Source: Prorocentrum cordatum
Taxonomy: Eukaryota > Sar > Dinophyceae > Prorocentrales > Prorocentraceae
Length of the DNA stretch: 64,000 nt
Direction of reading: 5' to 3'
NCBI GenBank assembly: GCA_963575745.1
Contig: CAUYUJ010016344.1
Coordinates: 1-64,000 of the forward strand
The translations under genes were made by a program, and so were the position numbers. The stretch's first letter is position 1. Each line of letters opens with the position of its first letter. Below the pieces are notes generated by a model. That model made no database searches. It saw only the letters and a list, made by a program, of their open reading frames with translations, and was not told the DNA's origin. This document shows positions 41,101 through 53,340 of the stretch, piece by piece.

Positions 41101-41142
41101 CCCTCCTCCTCCTCCTCCTCCTCCTCCTCCTCCTCCTCAGAC
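40672..41142. repeat. (CCT)n microsatellite at the 3' end of the LINE
   Basis: 470 bases of CTC triplets with TTC and GTC variants, an ATC run at 41068-41099, and a final CTC run to 41142. On the minus strand it directly follows the last LINE-like residues, which read into poly-Glu, so it may include the element's 3' simple-repeat tail. Confidence 0.92.
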
Positions 41143-42403
41143 GTAGCCTCGGAAGGAGCTCGTCCACTCCAGCCCCCACAGGGCTCAGCTTGCTGCAGGA
41201 ACTGCGATCTCGCAGCCCGAGCACATTGATGTAAAACCTCCTCGTCGATGTCATTGAACCGATGGACCGAATTGTACAAATAAAACGCGATGATGAGTCT
41301 CTCGGGCGCTCTCAGTCTCTGGGGCTCCGACATTTCCCGAGCGAGACCGAGGCGACGATCGAGGAACACTTCGATGGGCTCCTGGGGCCACCACACTGAT
41401 AGCACCGCCCCCCATAGGAACGGGCACGCCATATAATGAGCTTGCGCGTCCAAGGCGTCCGTGCATCCGAATTTGCAGCGGCAGTCGGCCTGTGTCATCC
41501 TCCGCTCCGTCGTCCACCCACCCACCAGAGTTTTGATGACCGAGCTCTGCCACGCAGGGGGAAAGCTAGCTAGGCACTCACGAAGCGCAGGCCAGCTCAC
41601 CCCCGCCCGTGCCCGACGGGATGGGGTCCGAGACGCCCACTTGGCCAGGCGCCTCCAGATGATAGGGGCGAAATCTTCTACAAAAAGAGAGCTGGCCAAT
41701 GATCTGGCGAGAGTGCGCTGCACAGGGGCGCGTGGGTCCACCCGCTGCGCCTCGTCGAAAGCTTCGAGGGCCACCGCGATCGCCGACCTCAGAGAAGCCC
41801 CCCCAGGAAACCCTCGATCCGCTCTCGCCAGCTCCTGTACACACGGGGGTGACTGCCAATGCGCAGGCGACCAGGCGTCTGCCAACCACATCGTCATCGG
41901 GAGGGCCGGCTCTGCCACCTTCTGAAGTTTGGACCAGAGCGGCCTCCAGTTCGTGACCGTGCACCTGGCAGTCCGAATCATCGCGGCCACCGACTGGGCT
42001 TGCATCGACAGAGGCCTCAACTTCGACCAGTGGCGCAGTGCAAGCAATTGATCCAGCGGCATCGAACACGGCGGAGTATGCAATATCTTATGCAATGTCC
42101 AGGACTCCCACTTTGCTATGGCTCTGGGTAGCGGGCTCAACTGCGCCAGATAACCGAATTTTGAAACAGCACGCGAATTGTACATGTACAAAGCCACCGA
42201 TGGAATGGGCACTGGTCTCTGCGATGCTCATCACCACCCCCACCCACTCCCGAAACGCCCTCGCCCACGCATGCTTCGTCGCAGCAGGACCAGACCATGC
42301 ACCTAAATATTCGGCAGCACCCACGATCGGGATCGATCGCCACCGCGGCACTAGCTTGGCCAGTCGCTCCTGGACTTTCACTTGGAGAGGGGAGGGGAAG
42401 GCC

Positions 42404-43522
<1,119 letters not shown>

Positions 43523-43534
43523 GCGCTTGTCAAG

Positions 43535-45062
43535 TTAGGACGTGAGATGGCCTCGCGACACAGGGCGGGGCGCAAAGACGGGGTCCCAGTGGCTCCGAAG
43601 AGACTTGACCGCGGCCGAGGAGGATGCAACCACCGAACCGCCAGGAGCGAGAAGGCCCTGAAGAGGAAGCGTCTTGCCCTTCGGAGCCAAAAGTTCACCC
43701 CTGCGCCTCGCCGCCCGCGCATAAGCACGCAGGCGCTTCTTCTCAGACCAGCTGGGCGAGTCTTTCGCCTGGGTCTCCGACCTGCGAGATCTATCCTCAG
43801 TAATCTCCTGCTGCAGCGCTTCATATTTCCTACGAAAGTCCATGGGCCAAACGAGAGACACAACCTGCTCCCACGAGATCGACAACATCTCCGATGGGAA
43901 GGGGCCAGACGCAAGTGGCGTGCGAGCTAGCCTGACACCATGGAAATGAATTGCGCGTGCAATGGACCGAAAAAGAACTAGCTTCGCCCCCAGCGGAGGC
44001 GTTCGCATGCTCACGAGCTTGTTACGCGTCAGACGGACCGCCTCTCTCAGCAGTCTCTTGTACTCCGCCCACTTGGGGATCGCCTGCAGGGAGTGGATGT
44101 ACGAGTGGCTCATCAGCAGATCTAAGTAGCACTTGAACTCTGGCTGCTTGCATATGAAGGCAGGCACAGGCTGATCCTCCTCTGGCTTCAAGTCCCTGGG
44201 GGCGAAGCTTATCTGCACTGGAGAGTGATCCGATATTCCCTCAGCGAACACCTCTTCTGGCGGGTAGGCAACTGTTGCAGCAATCGACCATTGGATCAGA
44301 ACCCAAGGCTGAGTACTTATGAATACCCTATCCAGCTGTGTTAATCGTTGGTCATATTTGATAAAGTGCGCGGGCAGCTCTGGGTCCAGTTCAGCCATCC
44401 CCGAGAAGGCAGCCGCCCGCACATCTCCGAACTCTCTTTGACGGGGAGGGTGCACCAAGCCTTTGTCAATCTCAGGAACATGAAGATGCATCGCCGCCGT
44501 CTCCGCATAGTTGAAGTCACCCATTGCAAGCACGGTAGTCCTGCGCGGACTTTGGGCAGCCACAGACGACTCCGCTGAGATCCTGGAGGCAATCGTGTCC
44601 ACCTGCGCCCTGGTCAACCCGAAGTTGTGGATGTTGTGCGCAATTGTCATGGTATCAGCCCGATGCTCATTCGCTCTCGCTTTGATCATGATACGGTGTG
44701 CCCTGCCTTGGGCCAGGATCTCATGTTTCAATCTTCCAACTCTGATCGCCTCCTCCGCCTCCAGCTGGGACAACTGGGATAAGATGACCGCTGCACCTCC
44801 CGAGTCGCGCTGCGAAACCGACCCCGGCACCGCTCCAGGAATACGATGAAGATAACAGTGATGCTGGAACTCTTCCAACGTTCCGTGAACTTCCTGCAAA
44901 CAAATGATCGCCTGACGCCTGCACATCATGGCCAGCTTCCTGAACTTCTTGCGCCGTACCTCTGGCTTGTGGTGAAGGAGAGCCCTGCCATTCCACGAAG
45001 TGATCTGAATCTGCGCTGTCGGGTATGCACGATAATTCTCATGCCACGTGTCCAACGTACTG
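43535..45062 (-). CDS. LINE ORF2 N-terminal part: APE-like endonuclease and linker
   Basis: The endonuclease starts with QIQITSWNGRALLHH near 45005, has the catalytic Glu in ICLQEVHGTLEEF near 44900, VLAMGDFNYAETAA near 44520, QLDRVFISTQPWVL near 44335, and SDHSPVQISFAP near 44235. All major active-site residues are retained. The linker to the RT reads GAKLVLFRSIARAIHFHGVR and ends at a stop at 43535. The frame is open upstream to 46378 only as an alternative frame of ORF1, so the true start is probably near or overlapping the ORF1 stop. The protein nicks target DNA to prime copying. Confidence 0.85.
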
Positions 45063-46301
45063 CTAAATACTCCACTTAATTTCCTGCTCTGAATGGAAAC
45101 GAGAATTGAAAGCCGCCAGCAGCGTCGTCTTGTCCACACCATATTGTTGGACCACATTGTAGTTCCACCGCAAAGATGAAGGCTGATATTTTTGAAGTCC
45201 TGTCTGGATCTGGACGCAGGGGACCCCATCCAGAAATATAATCCCTTTGGACCTGTCGAATCGATGTCGTAAACCAGGATAGGCGTCACGAAGGAGCTGT
45301 GCCACAAATTTCGTCTGAATTTCTGTCCTGACCTGTTTCGCAGACTTATCACATCCAACGAATACTCTAGAAGTTCCATTCTCGATTGTCTTCGCCTCGA
45401 AGGATCTCCATTCACCATCTTTCCTGAGAGCCCTGCGCGCATGTGCTGCCCGTCTGGAGGCCGCACCGACGTCACCCGCGAACTGGATGACGCACCTGCG
45501 AGATGGTGATGGGCCAATAACTTTCCACTTGTCCGACTCAATGTTGGCCTCCTCCAGCCACGGGGTGATGGCGCGCTTGAGCTCCTCCACTGCGACATTC
45601 GCCGAGGTGTTTGCACATAAAACTGTGGTGTCATGATCGCGATCCCATTCAGCCATTGAGTCCAAATCTTTGATGGGCACAGTACTCTCTGCCACATATA
45701 ACGCTTTTCTGATCTGCTTGAGCTGCTCTTTGAAGTCGTTCTGAGTCTGCTCCTGAACCTGCTGTCTGGCCCTGAGCTCCTCCAGCTCCGACCGCAGCTG
45801 GAAGTTCGTCTTTTCTTGCCGAGCCACCACCGCCTTGACCAGAGACTCTGTGTGGGAGGAGACCGATGCCACAATGCCCCCCTTGATGCCTGAGATCTGC
45901 TCCGCGATGGACTTCTGCATGGCGGACTGGAACTGGGCCAGCATCGCGGCAACGTCGGAGGGGTCTCCGTTGAAATCGTCCAGGTCCTCAACGTCCACCT
46001 GCTTGCCCGAGTCCCCTTGGCTGTCATCAGGCGGGAGCGGGGTGGACTGGGTGCCCTGCGGGGTGGAAGGCGCAGGGGCGTCCCTGCCAGGAGCATGCTG
46101 TTGCCTTCCTCCACCAGCAGCACCTTTGCCACGCCAAGGGTCAGCATCTCCAGCCAGTGGATCGCCACCATGATGATCAGCAGAAGCGCGGCCACGACCC
46201 GAGGCGCGCAAGGGCCGGGCAACGGGCGGCTCCGCCCCCGCGGGGCGGGCAGGCGAACGCGAGGAGGAACGCTCGCCTCTGCCGCCATCGCCGCCAGGCA
46301 T
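45063..46301 (-). CDS. LINE ORF1 protein (coiled coil, putative RNA-binding)
   Basis: The open frame extends from 46382, but the first ATG is at 46301 (MPGGDGGRGERSSSRSP), giving about 412 residues. Order: a Gly/Ser/Pro/Arg-rich N-terminus with a short hydrophobic patch in an alternative frame; an acidic Asp-rich linker; a long coiled coil starting with AAMLAQFQSAMQKSIAEQIS and running through NFQLRSELEELRARQQVQEQ; then a globular C-terminal half with RCVIQFAGDVGAASRRAAH and TSRVFVGCDKSAKQVRTEI. Coiled coil plus basic globular domain is the layout of LINE ORF1 proteins, which coat the element RNA. It lies directly after the SL leader and ends beside the endonuclease ORF in another frame. Confidence 0.7.
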   Translation of the reverse strand: MPGGDGGRGERSSSRSPARPAGAEPPVARPLRASGRGRASADHHGGDPLAGDADPWRGKGAAGGGRQQHAPGRDAPAPSTPQGTQSTPLPPDDSQGDSGKQVDVEDLDDFNGDPSDVAAMLAQFQSAMQKSIAEQISGIKGGIVASVSSHTESLVKAVVARQEKTNFQLRSELEELRARQQVQEQTQNDFKEQLKQIRKALYVAESTVPIKDLDSMAEWDRDHDTTVLCANTSANVAVEELKRAITPWLEEANIESDKWKVIGPSPSRRCVIQFAGDVGAASRRAAHARRALRKDGEWRSFEAKTIENGTSRVFVGCDKSAKQVRTEIQTKFVAQLLRDAYPGLRHRFDRSKGIIFLDGVPCVQIQTGLQKYQPSSLRWNYNVVQQYGVDKTTLLAAFNSRFHSEQEIKWSI

Positions 46302-46479
46302 CGGGTGCGGGGCCCGAGCAGGTGGAAAGCTGGGCCGAAAAGCCGATGGAAGTGAAGATGGAATGATCGGTGCTGCAACCAACAGCAGGAATCAGAGTGG
46401 CCTGTCGCTCGAGGACGGGCGACGGATCGGTCAAAGCTAATCGCGATTCGGTATGTTAAGTTACCTTCACACGTTTAGC

Positions 46480-46501
46480 CTTGAGCCAAAATGGCTACGG
46501 A
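46480..46501 (-). other. spliced-leader relic (dinoflagellate SL)
   Basis: The minus strand reads TCCGTAGCC, then ATTTTGGCTCAAG without a break, matching the 22-nt dinoflagellate spliced leader exactly, including the variable first base as T. The next bases are GCTAAACG rather than a GT donor, so this is not an SL RNA gene but the 5' end of a retroposed, already trans-spliced transcript. Confidence 0.95.
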
Positions 46502-46700
46502 CCTCCTCCTCCTCCTGCTCCTCCGCCTCGTCCTCCTCCTGCTCCTGCTTCTCCTCCTCCTACTTCTCTTACTCCTCCTCCTCCTCCTCCTACTCCTCCT
46601 GCCCCGCCCCCGCTCTTCCTCATCACAATCATCACCTCGTCACCCTCCCCAGCATGCCCTCTTCCTAAGAAGCACCTCCTCCTCCTCCTCCTCGCACCAC
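46502..46700. repeat. (CCT)n microsatellite at the 5' end of the LINE
   Basis: CTC triplets with CTGCTC and TACT interruptions begin at the base next to the spliced-leader relic. A unique break with CATCACAATCATCACC and a last short CTC run follow. It is the upstream flank of the LINE. Confidence 0.92.
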
Positions 46701-46734
46701 GTGGTGTGTCGGCAGAGAGAGCCGGGCGCTTCGC

Positions 46735-46920
46735 CTGAGAGCTCCCCACCACTCCTGATCCTGAAGCTTGAACGTTTCAATCAGCAACACTGGTCTTCAC
46801 AAAATGTGGCGCTCGCCTTCGCGTCACGCACATCCGTCTGCAACGCTTCCATTGGTTACAAGGGTGGAGGGCGGTTCCTTTTCAAAGTGGGGGTGTCGCT
46901 TTAGGCTTCCTCACGTTCCA
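46735..46920 (+). repeat. single copy related to the 85-bp satellite
   Basis: GAGAGCTCCCCACCACTCCTG and CTGAAGCTTGAACG correspond to the lead-in of the array at 39090. TCACAAAATGTGGCGCTCGCC, CGCACATCCGTCTGCAACGC and GGAGGGCGGTTCCTTTTCAA correspond to its unit phrases. Confidence 0.7.
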
Positions 46921-46979
46921 CAAACACTGCTTGAACCGAAAGGCTCTCACATGGGTGTTAAAACATTGGCTGCTGCTTC

Positions 46980-47165
46980 TGGGTTTTCCCCTGGTCGGCG
47001 CCCGCGGACGCCCCCGTGCGCTGGCTGGCGTTTCGGGAATGTCGGCCAATGGGCACGCGTGGCTGGCGGCTGGCGTTTCCGGACTTTTGGCCTGAAAGCG
47101 CCCGTGGTGACCTCGTGGGCACCTCCTGCGCTGGGCACCCGTGACTGGCGTTTCCGGGTTGCACA
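46980..47165. repeat. imperfect GGCTGGCGTTTCCGG repeats
   Basis: GCTGGCGTTTCGGGAATGT, GCTGGCGTTTCCGGACTTT and ACTGGCGTTTCCGGGTTGC occur in 150 bases, with GGGCACGCGTGGCTGGC and GGGCACCCGTGACTGGC preceding two of them. Spacing is about 45 and 80 bases. Non-coding. Confidence 0.65.
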
Positions 47166-47225
47166 GCTTAACCTGCACCACATAAATCGTACAGCCTAGA
47201 ATGCAACACGTAGATTGGAGCTTGC

Positions 47226-47226
<1 letters not shown>

Positions 47227-47266
<40 letters not shown>

Positions 47267-47304
47267 GCACACAGACGCGCACACAAACACACACCCACAC
47301 ACAT
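47227..47304. repeat. (CA)n microsatellite
   Basis: About 37 ACAC bases followed by ACGC/ACAG variants and a second CACA run. The preceding and following 100 bases contain no gene. Confidence 0.95.
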
Positions 47305-47439
47305 TGCACAACATCGATTCCATAATCTAGCACGTAACAATATCTTCCGCTGCACTGACTACATCCCAGCACTTGCACATCAGAGTGCACATCGAGGGTG
47401 AACAAGCCTCTTGCTGGGGGGCCACGCTGGTACACACAG

Positions 47440-48040
47440 TATGTTGAAACGTAATAGCTTTTGCAAAAACTAAGGGGATGGAGGACGTTTTCTTGTCAAC
47501 ACGGGGCTCTCGCTCGAGATTTCCCCAAATCTGTGATCAGAAGTGTAAGGCTTATTGGGCACCTGGATCCCTACCTCCTCTCCGCCTCTCCTCCTTTCTC
47601 ACTCGTCCTCCATCCTCCCTCTCGCCATCCTCATCCCGCTCCCCTTCCGCGGCCTTCCTGTTTTCCTGATTATCATCCTCAACCTTATCATCCTCCTCCT
47701 TCATCCGCCCTCTCACCCGTGCTCCATTCATCCGTTCATGTCTGTCCTCCCTGGCCACCCCCCTCCGCATCTGGCCCACGCCCCCCATCCTCACCTCCAC
47801 CAGTCAATGCCAAGGGGGGTCAGCACTATTCTGGGCCGCCATCTCCTCAAGGGAGTTCCATTTCCTCGAAGAGATGGGGGACCAAGAACACTCCAGAGAC
47901 CCCCAAAATGACACCAAACGTTCAGACACGTCGAAAAGCTTCGATCCTGGAACCTCCATCCTCAGGCGGAAATGGTGACGCCCCTAATGGTCACCCCCCG
48001 TGGCACTGCCCAAAACCGTGGACAGGCCCCAACGCTCCCC
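47440..48040. other. satellite-like fragment then pyrimidine-rich sequence
   Basis: Up to 47530 there is weak similarity to the 85-bp satellite (GATGGAGGACGTTTTCTTGT and CGGGGCTCTCGCTC). From 47570 to 47810 CTC/CATCC-rich sequence follows. The plus frame that later encodes the LINE RT is already open from 47461 but reads as Pro/Ser-rich until about 48040. Confidence 0.45.
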
Positions 48041-49175
48041 ACCCTGTTCCCGGGTACACTTTTCCGTCCCGTGCCCATGTCCATTGTCCGTGGGTTACGA
48101 AAGCCTTGGCGGCCATGCTACACCAACGACTACTACGAAGAGGGGCAGACGCACGTACGCGACGATCTCAATTCGGATTTCGCCATCGCCGCGGTACGGC
48201 CGACGCACTTATGTCGGTGAGGCGTACACTTGATGCAGCTCTGTTGAACAACAGTGGTGGGCTGAGTACACTTCTTCTTGATTGGGCTAAATCTTCTGAC
48301 AGCCTAAAACCCGATTGTCTTTGCGCTGCTCTGGACCGCTTTGGCTTACCACCACCCATGGCAGATCTGATAGAAGGTAGATATGCTCATCGCTAATTCA
48401 CCATGGTTGACCATTGTGGGAGATCTTCAGAACGCCGCCAAGCAGCCGGCATCGCCCAAGGGTGCCCTTTATCGCCGCATGCATCTATTAGAATGCAAAC
48501 AGTCATGTTGCAGGACGCGTTTGGTGGTTTTATCTTGACCCAGGACTGGACTACATGGTGGCACCACATGATCTGCATGCTGACGACACCGCCCTGGTAT
48601 CCCAAAGCGCCAAGAATTTACAACGCAATTTGGAAGCTACTGTGTAGGAAGGGAAGAATCACGGTCTCGAGCTCAATTGGAATAAAACTGCGCGTATGCA
48701 AATACCGACTGGCGAAAATGTCAAGTCACCAGAGGGGGAGCCGATCAAAATCGTGGAGCAAGCTGTTTATTTGGGAGACTTGCTGACAAATGATGGTCGC
48801 GTTGGAAACGAATAGTCAAGGCGACTGGGTGGAGCCAATGCAATGTCCCGAGAAGTCTGTAAAGTTTGGAATCACTCAGGTATCGGCAGGAAGCGAAAGC
48901 TCCAGATAAATTCATCTTGCGTGCTGAGCAAGCTGCTGTGCTCCCTTGATTCGATGTGGCTCTTGAATACAAGGACAGCGACAGGTTGGACGCCTTCCAT
49001 TGCAAGAGCTTGCGAAAACGTCGGAGGGCATCGCCTTCTTACTTTTCCAAAATTTCGAATGCTACTGTGTTAGGCAACGACGATTCCGAGCCTTCGTCCG
49101 CGATTCTACGCGACCAGCAAGCAAACTTATACAGGAAGATCGTTTCCCAGAACGGCGCCTCGCTTAGTTAGGCAA
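48041..49175 (+). mobile_element. LINE reverse transcriptase relic (plus strand)
   Basis: The first part of the frame 47461-48396 reads VTKALAAMLHQRLLRRGADA, RRSQFGFRHRRGTADALMSV and the first catalytic Asp in STLLLDWAKSSDSLKPDCL, and stops at 48396. In another frame GIAQGCPLSPHASI follows at 48450-48485. The second catalytic box reads DLHADDTALVSQSAKN at about 48570-48620 in a third frame. The thumb YLGDLLTNDGRVGNE is near 48765-48810, and the end reads DRLDAFHCKSLRKRRRASPS and LRDQQANLYRKIVSQNGASL, stopping at 49171. Motif order is that of LINE RTs; it is a different lineage from the minus-strand elements here. No endonuclease was found upstream, consistent with 5' truncation. Confidence 0.85.
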
Positions 49176-49352
49176 TTCGTTTGCGACGCCAGCGGTGACC
49201 CAAAGAATTGGGCCGTCCGCAGACGCCGGAGCCGCCCTAGACAGCAGTGGGCGATGTCAACTCACAAACTTTTACTATTTGCTCCCGTCTCCCTCCTCCG
49301 CCAGAGTCTGCGCACTGCCTAATCTGCCCACGCTTCCGTCAGGGATGCAAGG

Positions 49353-49401
49353 CTACATGCAGTCAGTCAGTCAGTCAGTCAGTCAGTCAGTCAGTCAGTC
49401 A
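49353..49401. repeat. (CAGT)n microsatellite
   Basis: Twelve or so tandem CAGT units, reading Gln-Ser-Val-Ser on the plus strand. Confidence 0.97.
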
Positions 49402-49722
49402 GGGCCAGATATCTGGCCCAGAGCCTGGAATCAAAGAACAACGCCCCAGTTGAAAAAGCACATCACCGGGGATCTGGGAGAAGGGTGCCGAAGAGAGGTG
49501 GCCTCGGAATTCTGGATATTGGTGCGCAGGGTCTCGTTGATATTGCGCTGGCCGCGGACGTTCGCGACCGTGTCGGCGCACCTGAGGCCGAGGGCGCCCG
49601 CCCCTCTCCCTGTGTACACCTCATGCTGCTGCTGCTGCTGCAGCTGATGCCAATCCTCCTCCTCCCTCTGGCCTTCCTGATCATCCTATTCGATCTCCCC
49701 CCTTGCTCATCCGTCCTCTCCT
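49402..49722. other. no gene; short (CTG)n run
   Basis: Unique sequence to about 49615, a short CTG run at 49623-49645, then CTC-rich sequence leading into the microsatellite cluster. No gene recognised. Confidence 0.5.
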
Positions 49723-50560
49723 CGCCCTCCTCCTCCTCCTCCTCCTCCTCCTCCTCCTCCTTCTCCTGATGCCCTTCCTCCTGATGCTCCTCATCAACCT
49801 CGCCATCCGCCTCCTTCTCTTCACTTTCTCCTCATCTCGTCCTCACCAACCTCAACCTTCATCCTCCTCCGCCTCCTCATCATCATCATCACACGTTCCT
49901 TTCTCCCTCCATCCGTCCTGTTTGCCCTCCCCACCTCCTCCGCATTTCCTCCCTCCATCCTCATCATCACACTCCCCCCATGTCGTCCGCAAAATTCACC
50001 ACCCCGACGTTGCCTCCCTCTCTCCTTCGCTCGTCTGGTCAACCCCCTCCAAATTTGCTTGCACCCTGCACCCGCCTCCCTCTTCCTCCTCCTATTCCTC
50101 CTCCTCCTTCTCCTCCTTCTCCTTCTTGTGCTCTTCCTGGGACCGCTAGCGCACCAATGTTCGTTCCTCTTCCTCCTCCTCCTCCTCCTCGTCGTCGTCA
50201 TCCTCGCCATGATCGCCATCATTATCATCATCCTCAGCAGCAGCATCAGCATCATCTGCAGCATCAGCATCAGCATCACCACAATCACCAGCAGTATCAA
50301 CACCATCATCAGCATCATCATCATCAGCAGCATCATAATAATCATGACCATACTCAAAACAATCACCATCACCACCATCACCCTCCTCATCACCATCACC
50401 ATCACTATCACCTTCATCATCCGCATAACCATCAGCATCATCATCACCAGCATCAATCATAATCTTCATCACGACCATAATCATCTACATCATCAACGGC
50501 ATCATCATCAATACCATCATCACCATCAGTTTCTTCATTATTTTTTCCAGCGGACTATTT
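49723..50560. repeat. mixed (CCT)n and (CAT)n microsatellite cluster
   Basis: CTC triplets at about 49723-49770 and 50085-50210, with CCTCATC-type transitional sequence between, then CAT/CAC/CAG-interrupted arrays to about 50530. The minus strand has an interrupted GAT/ATG mix. Confidence 0.93.
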
Positions 50561-51570
50561 TGGGAGACGAATGAGGAGGACGAGCAAGGGGACGACCGCG
50601 ACGCACCACATGTACTCTCCACACCGCCTGCCAGGCCCAACACAAACAACTTGGGCTCACATATCAAAGCAAACGCATGTGTCACGGATTCGGTGCACGA
50701 GCAGTAGCACGAGCAGTAGCACGAAGAGGAACATCGAGACGTCTCATTCGAATAAGACGAAAAGCCCGGAGCATGATACATATACCCAATGCCAACATGC
50801 GAACGCGGAGCGATACGAACATATCCCATTTCGTATCGGTGAGACCTGGATGGAAACGAAGGGGACGAGCAGGAAGGCAGATGAAGAGAGAGCCGGCTGG
50901 ATGAAACAGCATGGAGAAGAAAGGCGAAGACACGCTCACAGCCAGGAGGCTCCGCGAGTCGTATGCCCATCGCACGCTGAAGTCAAATACAGCACATAAG
51001 CCATGGCGCCCATGGCAAAGCAAGCATATCTAGTTATGAAGTTGCTGGAATAGCTAAGTGGAGCAAATGATTTTGTACTAAATCTGGGTGCGAAGCACGC
51101 GTCAGAAACAAGATGCAGCATAATGAAATGAGGCGGCCATGCGAGAGCCAAACCCCGCCGAGAGCACTGCGCAAGCCTAAGGCGGACACAAGAAAACTTG
51201 GGCGGCGGCCTACAGGGTTGGACAGTGCCGGGCGAGGAAGCCGGCCTCGGCCTGCATGCACGCAGTGCCAATGCACCAATTGGGAGGAATAACGAGCAGG
51301 GGCGAAAGACAGGAGGAAAGGAGGAGGGGGCAAATGCGCGCTATCGCCGAGCGTCCCCAGATAGAAAGGCCGCAGACAGCCTGCAAACTTCAGGGCGCCA
51401 ACCGAATGGCACCACGATTCCACGGAGCAGCACGCTCCCACAAAGGCCTCCGAAAACCGAGCTGCTGCACACGGGGGGGAGCGAGGAAGAGAAAGAGACG
51501 AGAGGGGGGGCCTCAATTCCCGTCCGCTGGGAGTGAAAGCGGCAACTGCCCACACACGCCGGTCCCGGCC
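50561..51570. other. no gene recognised
   Basis: Ordinary sequence with antisense frames up to 173 codons (51034-51555) and plus frames up to 142. None shows a family resemblance. An AGCAGTAGCACGAGCAGTAGCACG duplication occurs near 50695-50730. Confidence 0.4.
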
Positions 51571-52150
51571 TCACGCTGCAGGTGCCCGCCATGCCGCCCC
51601 ACGCCGTGCGGCCAGAACTCGTAATACACCTTGCAGCCAACTTCGTTCCTGAGGGCGGATCCTGGTCAGAGCCTGTAGGTGAAAGAAGACACACCAATTT
51701 ACAGAAGCCCCAACGAAACCCCAAGACACAACCAAGCAGCGCAACCAGAACCAGCAAAAAAACAGCAAAAAAACAGAAACCGAAGCCCGACCAAACGATT
51801 GAGGGCCCACGCTGTCCTGGGGGTGCGCAGCACTGCTGGGGCTTGGTGCTGCTGGTGGGCTGTCTTGCTGTTCAATGTCGTACTGCTGCAGCCCGTCGTG
51901 CCGTACAGAAATGTGCAGCTCCGCCGTGCTGTTCATCGGCATGCGCTCGGAGTCGAGACGGTGGTATCTGTCGTGCTACGTGTACTCTGCTGTCATGGTC
52001 CCGGGTGCGGCACTCCGCCGTGGTGCAGCGTCGGACTGCTGGAGTCTGTCGTGCTGCACGCCGTCGTACTGCACGCCGTCGTACTGCAGCAGCCCATTGT
52101 GTAGCTCAAGATCGTGTTGCTGGTATTTGTCGCGCTGTGTGCCAGAAACA
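51571..52150 (-). other. low-level repeats reading QYDGV on the minus strand
   Basis: GTCGTACTGCACGCCGTCGTA and relatives recur at 51870-51905 and 52040-52095. On the minus strand they read HDGLQQYDIEQQ and QYDGVQYDGVQHD. Similar wording (EQYDGHWRL) occurs near 53335. It may be the eroded end of the protein-coding repeat that starts at 52160. No domain. Confidence 0.4.
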
Positions 52151-52159
52151 AGAATGCTG

Positions 52160-53340
52160 TAATCCGTCAAGCCGTCCCCGGGAGGGCGTTGGTGCCGGCG
52201 TAAGCGCTGGCTTGGTGCTGGCGTCGGTGATGACGTCAATGCTTGGGTAGGCACCGGTGTTGGTGCCAACGTAGGCGCTGGCCTTGGTGCTGGCTTCGGT
52301 GCTGGCGTCGGCGCTGGTGTAGTCGCTGGCGTTGGTACCGGCGCAGTCGCCGGGGTTGATGCTGGCGTCGCTGCTGGCGCCGGTGCTGGTGAAGGCGCCC
52401 ACTTCGGTGATGCCGTCGGTGCTAATATCGGTGCTGGTCTAGGCGCTGGCGTTGGGGCCAGCGCATGCGCCGGTGTCCGTGCTGGCGTCAGTGCTGGCGT
52501 CGACGCTGGGCTAGGCGTTGGCGGTGGTGCCGACGTATGCGCAAGCGTTGATGCTGGCGTCGGTGCTGGCGTTGGTGCTGGCGTAGGCGCTGGCTTGGTG
52601 CTGGTGTGCTGGCATTGGTGCTGGCGTAGGCGCTGGTGGCCGTCGCACTGCTCGTGCCACTCTTGGATGTCGAAGCCGAAGTGGCATATCGCTTGGCCTG
52701 GTGCTGGCGTCGGTGCTGGCGCTGATGATGGCGTAGGTGCTGGCGTTGGTGCCGGCGTAGGCGCCTACTTGGTGATGGCGTCCGTCGATGCTGGCGTTGG
52801 TGCTGGCGTAGGCGCCGGCTTGGTGCTGGCATCGGTGCTGGCGCTGATGCTGGCATCGGTGCCAGCGTTGGCGCCGGTGTAGGCGCCAGCGTTGTTGCTG
52901 GCGTCGGTGCTGGCGTCGGTGCTTGTGTAGGCGCCGGCGTTGGTGCCGCCGCAGGCGCTGGCGTTGGTGCTGGCGTCGGTGCTGGCGTCGGGGCTAGTGT
53001 AGGCGCTAGCGTTGGTGCCGGCGTGGTCGCCAACGTTGCTGCTGGCGTCGATGCTGGCGCCGGCGCCAGTGGAGGCGCCAACCTTGGTGCTGGCGTCGGT
53101 GCTGCCATCGATGCTGGTGTAGGCGCGGGCGTTGGTGCCATCGCATGCGCCGGCGTTCGTGCTGACGTCAGTGCCGGCGTCGGCGCTGGCGCTGGTGCAG
53201 AGGCTGGCGGTGGTGCCGGCGTATGCGCATGCTGGCGTCGGTGCTGGCGTCAGTGCCGGTGTAGGTGCCGGCTAGGTGCTGGCGCTGAAGCTGTCGTCGG
53301 TGCTGGCGTTCGTGCCGGCGTAGTCGCCAATGGCCGTCGT
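52160..53340 (-). repeat. GCTGGCGT(C/T)GGT minisatellite, coding for PAPT peptides
   Basis: About 1.2 kb of short repeats with a 6-12-18-base hierarchy (GCTGGCGTTGGT, GCTGGCGTAGGC and similar). On the minus strand the 217-codon frame 52488-53141 reads APTPAPTPAS-type repeats for about 110 residues before shifting into Arg/Gln/His-rich readings of the same units. This frame is the same phase as the ubiquitin-like domain upstream (53936-53250), separated by one stop at 53250. Confidence 0.85.

Noticed and set aside
40512-41142. Poly-Glu/Lys C-terminal extension of the LINE tail
   Set aside because: It is translation of the (GAG)n microsatellite beyond the likely LINE end.
46480-46600. An SL RNA gene
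   Set aside because: After the leader the sequence reads GCTAAACG, not a GT splice donor, and no Sm-like site or compact RNA fold is evident. It continues into a LINE ORF1.
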